Shown: positions 57,141-64,000 of the stretch, in pieces
Numbering within the stretch: the stretch's first letter is position 1
Layout of the letters: every line of letters starts with the position of its first letter
From: CAWJNF01 sp963844235
GTDB lineage: Bacteria; Actinomycetota; Thermoleophilia; Gaiellales; Gaiellaceae
Length of the DNA stretch: 64,000 bases
Assembly (NCBI GenBank): GCA_963844235.1
Contig: CAWJNF010000002.1
Location: 89,891 to 153,890 of the forward strand
Reading direction: 5' to 3'
Made by a program: the position numbers and the translations under genes
Notes under the pieces: generated by a model
What the model was told of the DNA's origin: nothing
What the model saw: only the letters and a program-made list of their open reading frames with translations
Databases searched by the model: none

Positions 57141-58118
57141 TCAGCCAGCGTGCCGATGCTCGGCTTCGAGCGCCGGTAGGAGCTCGCGCTCGCAGAAGTC
57201 GAGAAACGGCTCCTGGTCGGGACCGACCTGGTGCATGTAGACATGGTCGAATCCTGCGTCGATGTAGCTCTTGATTGCTTCGAGGTGGATATTGGGCTCC
57301 GGCCCGCAGGCGACCTCCTGCGCGACATCGTCCTCGCCAACCATCTCCGCCGCCTGTTCGAAATGGCGAGGCCGCGGCAGCTCCTGACCGAGATCTCCAC
57401 CTATGGCTGCGTTGGGCCACCACTCGTGGGCCGTCCGCCTCGCCGTCGCCTCGTCATGTGCAAAGCAGACGTGAACCATGCCGTAGCAGGGCTTGCCCTC
57501 TCCGCCCGAGCGCCGGAACTCCTCGACGACGCTCGCGATCGGCGCGGTCGAGCAGAGTCCGTCGCCCAGCTTGCCGGCGAGCTTCGCCGCCTCGGGCTTG
57601 TTCGCGGCCACGACGATCTCCGGCTCTCGCTCGGGCAGGGTGTAGATACGAGCATCGTCCACGGCGTAGTAGTCGCCGCGGAAGCTCATCTCCTCGCCTC
57701 GCCAGAGCTCGCGAATGAGCTGGATCGCCTCCTCGAGCATCGCGACGCGGACGCCCGCACGCGGCCAGCCCTCGCCGACCACGTGCTCGTTCAAGTTCTC
57801 GCCCGTGCCGACCCCGAGGAAGAACCGGCCGGGCATCATCGCCGCACACGTCGCGGCAGCCTGCGCCACGATCGCCGGGTGGATTCGGATCGTCGGACAG
57901 GTGACGCCCGTACCGAGCCGCAAGCGCTCGGTTGCGTGAGCGATCCCGCCGATCACCGACCAGACGAACGCACTCTGACCCTGCCTGTCGATCCACGGGT
58001 GGAAATGGTCGGAGACGAGCGCGAACTCGAACCCCGACTCCTCGGCTCGCCGCGCGTTCGCGACGAGCGCGTTCGGCGTGTGCTCCTCGCTCGACAGCGC
58101 GTACCCGACCCGAATCAT
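57141..58118 (-). CDS. LLM-class F420-dependent oxidoreductase
   Basis: A 325-residue luciferase-like TIM barrel: MIRVGYALSSEEHTPNALVANARRAEESGFE, FALVSDHFHPWIDRQGQSAFVWSVIGGIA, LGTGVTCPTIRIHPAIVAQAAATCAAMMPGRFFLGVGTGENLNEHV. This is the TIGR03557-like group related to F420-dependent glucose-6-phosphate dehydrogenase. GGGAGG 5 nt before ATG 58118 sets the start. It oxidises or reduces an alcohol/carbonyl using F420. Divergent from the diiron monooxygenase operon. Confidence 0.88.
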   Translation of the reverse strand: MIRVGYALSSEEHTPNALVANARRAEESGFEFALVSDHFHPWIDRQGQSAFVWSVIGGIAHATERLRLGTGVTCPTIRIHPAIVAQAAATCAAMMPGRFFLGVGTGENLNEHVVGEGWPRAGVRVAMLEEAIQLIRELWRGEEMSFRGDYYAVDDARIYTLPEREPEIVVAANKPEAAKLAGKLGDGLCSTAPIASVVEEFRRSGGEGKPCYGMVHVCFAHDEATARRTAHEWWPNAAIGGDLGQELPRPRHFEQAAEMVGEDDVAQEVACGPEPNIHLEAIKSYIDAGFDHVYMHQVGPDQEPFLDFCERELLPALEAEHRHAG

Positions 58119-58265
58119 GCGACCCTCCCGAGGTCCAACACCGATGGCCTGAGCACCGCTACCCCCCACCCGTCCACAAAAAACGTCGCCCACCGCCCCG
58201 CTTCTGCAGCCTCATCCCATCCTTCGTAGACTGCCCTGGTCGGCTCCACCGGGTAGGAGGTCAGC

Positions 58266-59773
58266 ATGCCGAGGCTCAGTCGCTCCGACTGGTATGACCT
58301 GGCGCGAGACCAGAACTGGGAGCTCTCGTACGTCTCCTACGACGAGGTGTTCCCGGAGGCCCTCGCGGGCGGGTACTCGAGCGTTCCCAGAGAAGCATGG
58401 TGGGAGTGGGACGAGCCGTACAAGCTCGCGTACCGGGAGTACGTGCACAACCAGGCCGAGAAGGACGCGGGCGTATACGCAGTCGCCTCGGCCGTCGCCC
58501 GCTCACGCCTCTTCGAGGAGCTCGACAACGGCTGGAAGTCGTCGATCAAGGCCCATTACGGCGGCATCTGCATCACGGAGTACCTCGCGTCGCTCGCCGA
58601 GTCGCGCATGGGCCGGTTCGGACGCGCCGCGGCCTGGCGCAACATGGCGCTCTACGGCACGCTCGACGAGATGCGCCACTCCCAGGTCCAGCTGCTCTTG
58701 CCACACGCCCTCGTGGGTCGGGACGCCCAGTTCGACTGGGCTCATAAGGCGCTGCACACCGAGAACTGGGGTGCGATCGCCGTCCGCTCGCTGAACGACG
58801 ACCTCTTCCTCGCCAACGACGCCGTCTCGATGGCGATCCAGCTCACGTTCACGTTCGAGACGGGCTTCACGAACCTGCAGTTCCTGGGGATGGCCGCCGA
58901 CGCGATGGAGGTCGGCGACATCGAGTTCGGCGCGCTGATCTCGAGCATCCAGACGGACGAGGCCCGGCACGCGCAGCAAGGAGAGCCGACGCTCAAGATC
59001 CTCCTGAACTACGACAAGGAGACGCCGCAGAAGCTCGTCGACCACGCCTTCTGGCGAGCCTGGCACGTGTTCGCGATCGTGACCGGCCTGTCGATGGACT
59101 ACTACACGCCACTCGAGCATCGCAGCATGAGCTTCAAGGAGTTCATGCAGGAGTGGATCATCAAGCAGTTCATGGACCAGATCAGCGACCTCGGGCTCGA
59201 GCGTCCCTGGTACTGGGACACGTTCATCGACGAGCTCGACTGGTGGCATCACGCCCAGCAGCTCGGCGTCTGGTTCTGGCGACCGACGGTCTGGTGGAAC
59301 CCCGACGGCGCCGTCTCCCCGGCCGAGCGCGCCTGGCTCGAGGAGAAGTATCCAGGCTGGGAGGCCCGCTTCGGCACGTACTGGGACACGCTCACCGCGA
59401 ACATCCGTGAGGGCCGGATGGAGCAGGCGTTCCCGGAGACGCTCCGATCCTGTGCAACATGTGCCAGCTGCCGATCGTCAACCCCGCGCGGGGGACGGCC
59501 GGCGGCTACCGGATCGGGCCCCGGCAGGTGCAGCGCGATGGGCGCACGTACCAGTTCTGCTGCGATCCGTGCAAGTGGATCTTCGACGAGAATCCCGAGC
59601 GGTTCGCCGGGCACCTGAACGTCGTCGACCGCCTGCTCTCGGGGATGATCGACCCGCCCACGCCAGCCGGTGTGATCGCGTACATGGGCATCACCCCTGA
59701 GGTATCGGGCGACGATGCCGCCGGCTACGCCTGGGCACACGAGGACGCGCCAGAGCCGGCAGGCGTCGCGTAG
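58266..59773 (+). CDS. tmoA: Toluene-4-monooxygenase-like diiron hydroxylase alpha subunit, frameshifted
   Basis: About 502 residues with all diiron ligands: Glu105 (ICITEYLAS), Glu135/His138 (LDEMRHSQ), Glu198 (FTFETGF), Glu232/His235 (QTDEARHAQQ). These match the spacing of the toluene-4-monooxygenase ligands one residue offset. FMQEWIIKQFMDQ and PWYWDTFIDELDWWHHAQQLGVWFWR are typical. After AFPETL the frame breaks: one C appears missing near 59444, and the true C-terminus (LCNMCQLPIVNPARG to GGYRIGP and FCCDPCKWIFDENPERFAGHLNVVDRLLSGMI, a YHS-like four-cysteine segment) continues in another frame to 59773. GGAGG 5 nt before ATG. It hydroxylates aromatics or alkenes; substrate unknown. Confidence 0.88.
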
Positions 59774-59798
59774 GTCGGCCCGCGGGGAAGGAGGACAC

Positions 59799-60044
59799 AT
59801 GGCTCCGGTTCCGGTGACGACGGTGTGGCGAGACGACTTCGTCGTCCAGCTCGTGGCGCTCGAGGACACCGACACGATGGACCAGGTCGCAGAGAAGGTC
59901 GCCTACCACGTGATCGGCCGGCGCCTCCCGCCGCGCGACGCGACGATGCGCGTCGACTTCGAGGGCCGGGTGCTCCCACGCGAGGAGACCGTGGCGGGCG
60001 CCGGCATCGGCCCCATGGCCTACCTGGAGGTCTTCTACGAGTGA
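59799..60044 (+). CDS. tmoB: Toluene-4-monooxygenase-like gamma subunit (TmoB)
   Basis: An 81-residue ubiquitin-like subunit: MAPVPVTTVWRDDFVVQLVALEDTDTMDQVAEKVAYHVIGRR, RLPPRDATMRVDFEGRVLPREETVAGAGIGPMAYLEVFYE. GGAAGGAGG 4 nt before ATG 59799 is the strongest ribosome-binding site in the operon and fixes the start against a longer frame. It completes the alpha/beta/gamma hydroxylase. Confidence 0.9.
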   Translation: MAPVPVTTVWRDDFVVQLVALEDTDTMDQVAEKVAYHVIGRRLPPRDATMRVDFEGRVLPREETVAGAGIGPMAYLEVFYE

Positions 60045-60397
60045 CGCCGGCGATCACCTGGGTCGAGGTCGGGACGCTCGACGACGTCTGGGAGGGTGAG
60101 ATGGTCCCCGTCGAGGTCGAAGGTGAACAGGTTCTGCTCGTGCACTGCCGAGGCGGGCACGTCGCCGCCTACCAGGGCATCTGTCCTCACCAGGAGACGC
60201 CACTGGCGGACGGCGACCTCGACGGCACGGTGATCACGTGCAGCGCGCACCTGTGGCAGTTCGACGCCGTCACGGGGGCCGGCGTGAACCCGAGCGACGC
60301 GAGCCTGTACCGGTACGAGGTGAAGGTGGAGGACGAGGTGATCTACGTGGGCGTGCCCGAAGACGGCGGCCGCCGCTACCTGCGCTTCGGCGCGTAA
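60041..60397 (+). CDS. tmoC: Rieske ferredoxin of diiron monooxygenase (TmoC)
   Basis: A 118-residue protein with a Rieske [2Fe-2S] site: CPHQETPL (CxH) and CSAHLWQFD (CxxH) 17 residues later, in the usual beta-fold. It passes electrons to the hydroxylase; the expected NADH reductase (TmoF) is not in the operon. GTG 60041 overlaps the gamma-subunit stop (GTGA). Confidence 0.92.
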   Translation: MTPAITWVEVGTLDDVWEGEMVPVEVEGEQVLLVHCRGGHVAAYQGICPHQETPLADGDLDGTVITCSAHLWQFDAVTGAGVNPSDASLYRYEVKVEDEVIYVGVPEDGGRRYLRFGA

Positions 60398-60407
60398 GGG
60401 GTGTGAC

Positions 60408-60707
60408 ATGGAGGGAACGGTTTCCGAGAAGCTCGTCGGCCCGGTCATCAACGACGCCGAGCTGGCCGATGCGCTGATCGAGGCGATCGAGCGCGACAAC
60501 GAGGGCCAGTCGCCCATCGTCGAGGATCACGGCGCCTACGTCCGGATCCACCTTCCGCGGTACTGCCGGGTGACCCGGCAGAGCCTCGAGGACGCGCTCG
60601 GCCGACCGTTCAAGCTGACGCAGCTCGAGACGGCGCTGTCGTCGTTCGCGGGCCGGATCAGGTACGGAGACGAGGAGATCGTCTGGTACCTCGAGCGGGA
60701 GGACTAG
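60408..60707 (+). CDS. tmoD: Effector/coupling protein of diiron monooxygenase (TmoD)
   Basis: A 99-residue MmoB/DmpM-type regulator: VGPVINDAELADALIEAIERDN near the start, IVEDHGAYVRIHLPRYCRVTRQSLEDALGRPF, and a C-terminal SSFAGRIRYGDEEIVWYLE. It binds the hydroxylase and aligns electron transfer with oxygen chemistry. 10 nt after the ferredoxin and 3 nt before the beta subunit. Confidence 0.9.
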   Translation: MEGTVSEKLVGPVINDAELADALIEAIERDNEGQSPIVEDHGAYVRIHLPRYCRVTRQSLEDALGRPFKLTQLETALSSFAGRIRYGDEEIVWYLERED

Positions 60708-60710
60708 GTC

Positions 60711-61718
60711 ATGGCAGCTCAGCGCGAGCGTACGAGGCGCAAGACGTGGAGCCTCTTCGGCGACCTCAGGCGTGTTCCGAGCGAGTACGAGATCGTCACC
60801 GAGCGGATGCACTACCACTTCCGCAAGCAGCCGGCCCCGTTCGAGCAGGATCCGGGCACGCCGATCAACCGCTGGTACGTCGAGCACCGGGAGGGCTCGC
60901 CGCTGCAGGTCGAGAACTGGGAGGAGTTCCGCGATCCGCACGGCCTCACGTACCGGCGCTACATCGAGCAGCAGAACGAGCGCGAGACGTACCTGGACGG
61001 GCTGACCGACCGCTTCGAGGACGAGGGTGCGGACGCGGGTCTCGCCCGCGGCTGGGTCGAGGCGCTCGAGCGAGGATGGCTGCCGTCCCGCTACCCGACG
61101 CACGTGCTGCAGATGGTGGCGTTATATGTCGGTCAGATGGCGCCGACCTCGTACGTGACGAACCCGGCGCACCTGCAGGCCGCCGACGAGATGCGCAGGA
61201 TCCAGCGGCTGGCCTACCGCGCGAAGGCGCTCTCGCTCGTCCACTATCCCGAGCTCGCCTCGAGCGAGGCGACCCGAGAGCTCTGGCAGAGCGACCCAGC
61301 CTGGCAGCCGCTGCGCGAGCTCGCCGAGCGGCTGCTTGTCGTCTACGACTGGGGCGAGGCGTTCGCGGCCCTCAACCTCGCGGTGAAGCCCGTCTACGAC
61401 GCGTTCCTGAACGTCCAGCTCGCGGGTCTTGCCGCCGAGAACGGCGACAGCCTGACCTCGCTGATGGTCGAGGATCTCGAGCGGGACGCCCGGCGCAGCC
61501 GCGAGTGGAGCCAGGCGCTCGTCGCGTTCGCCGTGGAACGCCGCGCTGACAACCTCGCGCTCCTGCGGGGCTGGGTGGAGGAATGGACGCCGCGGGCGCA
61601 CGCCGCGGTGGAGGCGCTCGCCGACGCGTTCGCGGCAGCGCCGAAGCCGATCGGTGGGCGAGCCGGTGCGGCGATCGAGAGCCACGGTGCCTTCCTCGCA
61701 GCATGCAGTCTCGCCTGA
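60711..61718 (+). CDS. tmoE: Diiron monooxygenase beta subunit (TmoE)
   Basis: A 335-residue beta subunit of the same fold as the alpha subunit but lacking iron ligands. RKTWSLFGDLRRVPSEYEIVTERMHYHFRKQPAPFEQDP, EEFRDPHGLTYRRYIEQQNERETYLDGLTDRFEDEGA, and VYDWGEAFAALNLAVKPVYDAF are typical of TmoE/TouE. ATG 60711 is 3 nt after the effector stop. It pairs with alpha and gamma in a dimer of trimers. Confidence 0.92.
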   Translation: MAAQRERTRRKTWSLFGDLRRVPSEYEIVTERMHYHFRKQPAPFEQDPGTPINRWYVEHREGSPLQVENWEEFRDPHGLTYRRYIEQQNERETYLDGLTDRFEDEGADAGLARGWVEALERGWLPSRYPTHVLQMVALYVGQMAPTSYVTNPAHLQAADEMRRIQRLAYRAKALSLVHYPELASSEATRELWQSDPAWQPLRELAERLLVVYDWGEAFAALNLAVKPVYDAFLNVQLAGLAAENGDSLTSLMVEDLERDARRSREWSQALVAFAVERRADNLALLRGWVEEWTPRAHAAVEALADAFAAAPKPIGGRAGAAIESHGAFLAACSLA

Positions 61719-62235
61719 GCGGCTGATCTCGCGCGAGCTGCCGGCCCTCCTGCGGGGGCTGACCGACCGGGAGGGGGCCCGCCCGCGCGTGGATCCGCGG
61801 CACCCGTGCCCGCAGGTCGAGCAAGTGGCACCGGCGGGGCTGCGCGGCGATCTGCTCGGGTGGGTGACATCGCTTCCCGGCGTGAGCCTCGGGGCGCCGA
61901 GCGTGACCGTGCCCGACGCGGTAGCGCTCGGTCTGGACGCGGACCTGGCGCTCGGGCAGCCGGAGGCGTTCATCATGCGCCGGGAGTTCGCCTATGTCCG
62001 CCGCGAGGGCGACGGCAGCGTGCATCTCACGCTGTATCCGGAGTGGGGCGCGGAGGTCATGCGCCGCGGCTGGTGCGCGCTGCATCCGCTGGCGCTGTAC
62101 GGGCTCATCCCGCCGCAGAACGTAATCGTCTACGCGCCGCGGGACGCTGCCGAGCTCGCCGTCCTCCAGCGCGTCGTGGCGGCCTCGTACTGTTTTGCGC
62201 GGGGGGAGCTCGTCGACGTGGCGCTCGAGCCATGA
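61666..62235 (+). CDS. DUF5519 (luciferase-domain-like) protein
   Basis: About 190 residues. FIMRREFAYVRREGDGSVHLTLYPEW, MRRGWCALHPLALYGLIPPQNVIVYAPRD and ASYCFARG match the DUF5519 (luciferase-domain) family of unknown function, and the N-terminal ~80 residues contain a TIRPRVDPRH-like variant. The frame is open into TmoE; GTG 61666 or GTG 61654 are possible starts, overlapping TmoE by ~50-65 nt. Tail overlaps the QueG gene (ATGA), so it belongs to the Tmo operon. Confidence 0.7.
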   Translation: MRRSRATVPSSQHAVSPERLISRELPALLRGLTDREGARPRVDPRHPCPQVEQVAPAGLRGDLLGWVTSLPGVSLGAPSVTVPDAVALGLDADLALGQPEAFIMRREFAYVRREGDGSVHLTLYPEWGAEVMRRGWCALHPLALYGLIPPQNVIVYAPRDAAELAVLQRVVAASYCFARGELVDVALEP

Positions 62236-63353
62236 CCGTGCTCGCGCTCGAGCCCCAGGCGCAGGAGCTTCAGTACGAGGCGGAGCAGCGTGGGTTCCTC
62301 GTCGGCTGGGCGCAGGTCGACCTTCCCGCCGCTGTCAAGCAGCGATACGAGGGATGGATCGAGCAGCGCAGGCACGCGACCATGGGTGAGCTCGCGCGCG
62401 CGCTCGACGTCCGCTTCGAGCCGGCCCAGCGGTTCGGCTGGGCACGCAGCGTCATGGTGCTCGCGGCGCCGCACGGCTATCCCGATCCCGGCAGCCCGGG
62501 CGACGGTGTGCGGATCGGTCGCGTCGGGCGGGTGTTCTGGGTGCGCGAGCAGGGCTGGGTGGAGCGTCTCGTCCAGCCCCATGTCGAGGCCCTGAAAGCC
62601 CGCTGCCGCGAGCTCGGCGCGCGCTGCCGCGACTACGTCGACCAGGGGCCGCTTCCCGTACGGAGCCACGCGGCCCAGGCAGGGCTCGGCTGGATCGGTC
62701 GCAACGGCATGGTCATGCGCCCCGGGCCCGGCAGCTACCTCACGCTCGCTGTTCTGCTGACGAGCTTCGAGGTCGAGCCGGCCGAGCCGCATCGGCACCT
62801 GTGCGGCACCTGTGATCTGTGCGTGCGGGCGTGCCCGGTGGGCGCGCTCATGGGCGACGGGACGCTGGATGCGAACCGGTGCATCAGCTACTGGACGACC
62901 CAGCATCCCGGTCTCGTCCCGCCCGCACTCTGGCCGGGCATGGGCGACTGGATCTTCGGGTGCGACACCTGCCAGACGGTGTGTCCGTGGAACGCCCGCG
63001 CGGAAGCGTTCTGGGACGGCTATGGCCCCGAGCCTGCCCTCGCCCACCCGGATCTACGCACGTTCTTCTCGGCGTTCGGCGACGGTTTCGCAACGCGGTA
63101 CGGGGGCAGCTCCTTCGAGCGAGCAGGACGTTGGCGCATGGCGCGCAACGCACTGATCGTGCTCGCCAACCGCGGCGCCGCGGAGCACGTGCCGACGGCC
63201 CGGCTGGGCGCCCGGGACACCGATCCGCTCGTCCGCGCGACCGCGGCCGTCGCGCTCGCGGCGCTCGGGGACCCGGGGTCGGTGGGGCCGCTGCGAGACG
63301 ACCCCGATGCGCGCGTCCGCGTCGAGGCGGAGCGGGCGTTGCGGCAGCTTTAG
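62232..63353 (+). CDS. queG: Epoxyqueuosine reductase QueG-like iron-sulfur protein
   Basis: A 373-residue cobalamin/4Fe-4S protein. The catalytic region YVDQGPLPVRSHAAQAGLGWIGRNG has the Asp and AGLGWIGxN of QueG. Two [4Fe-4S] clusters are bound by CGTCDLCVRACPVGAL and CDTCQTVCPWN. The C-terminal ~70 residues contain HEAT-like repeats. ATG 62232 overlaps the previous stop (ATGA), so it is co-translated with the Tmo operon, which is unusual for a tRNA-modification gene. A role in tRNA modification, or reduction of a ring or halogen in a related pathway, is possible. Confidence 0.85.
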   Translation: MTVLALEPQAQELQYEAEQRGFLVGWAQVDLPAAVKQRYEGWIEQRRHATMGELARALDVRFEPAQRFGWARSVMVLAAPHGYPDPGSPGDGVRIGRVGRVFWVREQGWVERLVQPHVEALKARCRELGARCRDYVDQGPLPVRSHAAQAGLGWIGRNGMVMRPGPGSYLTLAVLLTSFEVEPAEPHRHLCGTCDLCVRACPVGALMGDGTLDANRCISYWTTQHPGLVPPALWPGMGDWIFGCDTCQTVCPWNARAEAFWDGYGPEPALAHPDLRTFFSAFGDGFATRYGGSSFERAGRWRMARNALIVLANRGAAEHVPTARLGARDTDPLVRATAAVALAALGDPGSVGPLRDDPDARVRVEAERALRQL

Positions 63354-63354
63354 C

Positions 63355-64000
63355 CTAACCTCTCAGTTCGCCGGCCGTCCCCGCCGTCGCCGAGGACGCG
63401 CGGCGGCGGAGGGTCGCCGCGCCGATCACGACGAGAGCGAGCAGCGCGCCGCTCGCCGCACCGACGAACGCCCAGGGGACGGCGCCGCCCTCGTCGGCCT
63501 TCGGCTGCGGCCGTGGCGCCACAGGCGCCGGCTGCGCCGGCACCGCCGGTGGAGGCTCCGCCACAGGCAGCTCGACCACCGGAGGCTCCGCGGGCTCGGC
63601 GACCTCGTAGGTGCGGGTGTCGACGACGGCGACGGCGCTGCTGCCGCCGCGGACCTCCACCGTGCTGCCGTCCTCGCTCACTGCCAGACGCAGGTCGTAG
63701 AGATCGTCGCGCCCCATCAACCCGTGCAGGTCGATGCAGACCGCGGTCCGGCCCATAGTGTCGAGCGCGTGGATGAAGGGATGCTCGCCGGCGCCGTCGT
63801 ACAGCGTGTAGGCGACGCGCCCGTCGGGGCTCGTCGCGCGCGTGACGGGATAGCCGCGCATCGGCTCTGCGGCCTCGTCGGGATCGACGATCGGCTCCGG
63901 CTCGAGGAGGCCGGCCGTGAGGTCGTAGACGCGAACGGCATACCGGTTCGGATCCCTCGGGGACAGGTACTCGATCAGGTAGAGCCAACGCCCGTCGGGG
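63355..64000 (-). CDS. Membrane-anchored propeller-like protein, C-terminal part
   Basis: The frame is open to the window edge, so the N-terminus lies outside. The visible ~214 residues contain PD40/WD40-like strands (PDGRWLYLIEYLSPRDPNRYAVRVYDL, TSPDGRVAYTLYDG), then a Pro/Ala/Glu-rich linker (residues from the visible start ~140-170), and a C-terminal membrane helix VPWAFVGAASGALLALVVIGAATL followed by RRR. It is probably a secreted or extracellular domain anchored by a C-terminal helix. Convergent with QueG with one nucleotide between the stops. Function unknown. Confidence 0.7.
   Translation of the reverse strand, partial: PDGRWLYLIEYLSPRDPNRYAVRVYDLTAGLLEPEPIVDPDEAAEPMRGYPVTRATSPDGRVAYTLYDGAGEHPFIHALDTMGRTAVCIDLHGLMGRDDLYDLRLAVSEDGSTVEVRGGSSAVAVVDTRTYEVAEPAEPPVVELPVAEPPPAVPAQPAPVAPRPQPKADEGGAVPWAFVGAASGALLALVVIGAATLRRRASSATAGTAGELRG

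Overview
The window reads as chromosomal DNA from a high-GC actinobacterium, most likely a soil Thermoleophilia/Gaiellales-type organism. This is an inference from several signs: very GC-rich codon use, many GTG and TTG starts with GTGA/ATGA/TTGA stop-start overlaps, an actinobacterial NucS mismatch endonuclease, two F420-type proteins, a Holin-X family protein, an ANTAR regulator and a PknB-type kinase. No phage, transposase, CRISPR array or plasmid functions are visible. Gene density is high, and most genes lie in short co-directional operons.

Left part (1-12.6 kb): the 3' end of methylmalonate-semialdehyde dehydrogenase faces a minus-strand block with a Tat-exported solute-binding lipoprotein, a Ser/Thr kinase with a beta-propeller sensor, a tandem GNAT protein and an HpaB-type flavin monooxygenase. 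A plus-strand cluster follows: SDR, sulfotransferase, WbqC-like protein, E1-beta, E1-alpha, SDR. A small Asp-rich secreted protein ends this part. 12.8-17 kb: a molybdenum hydroxylase operon in which the Mo subunit is split into two abutting genes (FAD, 2Fe-2S, Mo-large, Mo-medium), followed by a cupin. 18.9-25.5 kb: a tightly coupled operon of a creatininase-like amidohydrolase, HyuB fused to an acetone-carboxylase-gamma-like domain, a benzoate-CoA-ligase-family enzyme and HyuA. This resembles the acetophenone carboxylase plus benzoylacetate-CoA ligase pair.

Middle (25.6-40 kb): Holin-X protein, cytidylate-kinase-like protein, an operon of cupin, ThDP enzyme, MFS and 3-hydroxyisobutyrate-dehydrogenase-like protein, an SDR/NIPSNAP/Ddn operon, an SDR/epimerase/aldose-1-epimerase-like series (the last frameshifted), two MFS transporters, an ABM monooxygenase and a metallo-beta-lactamase-fold hydrolase. 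40.1-47.6 kb: a second molybdenum hydroxylase (separate 2Fe-2S, Mo and FAD genes) joined by overlaps to an HD-domain protein and to a split PEP-synthase-like pair that flanks a cyclase. The split pair recalls PpsA and PpsB of phenylphosphate synthase.

Right part (47.7-64 kb): nucS, a deaminase, a copper amine oxidase coupled to a phosphotriesterase-family hydrolase, tRNA-His and tRNA-Arg, an ANTAR regulator, an epoxide-hydrolase-like protein, a zone of decayed gene fragments, an AI-2E family membrane protein, small hydrophilic proteins, an F420-type LLM enzyme, a complete toluene-4-monooxygenase-like operon in tmoABCDE order (alpha subunit frameshifted) with DUF5519 and QueG-like genes overlapping its tail, and the C-terminal part of a membrane-anchored propeller protein.

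The common theme is oxidation and carboxylation of aromatic compounds and ketones: diiron, flavin and molybdenum hydroxylases, CoA ligation, ATP-dependent carboxylase-like and PEP-dependent phosphotransfer-like enzymes, and export or uptake proteins. Non-coding highlights are a 171-nt imperfect palindrome, two palindromic REP-like elements beginning GGGGTC, and three copies of a GGCCGGA hairpin. Four genes carry single-base frameshifts, three of which look like one missing G or C, so assembly indels should be excluded before calling them pseudogenes.
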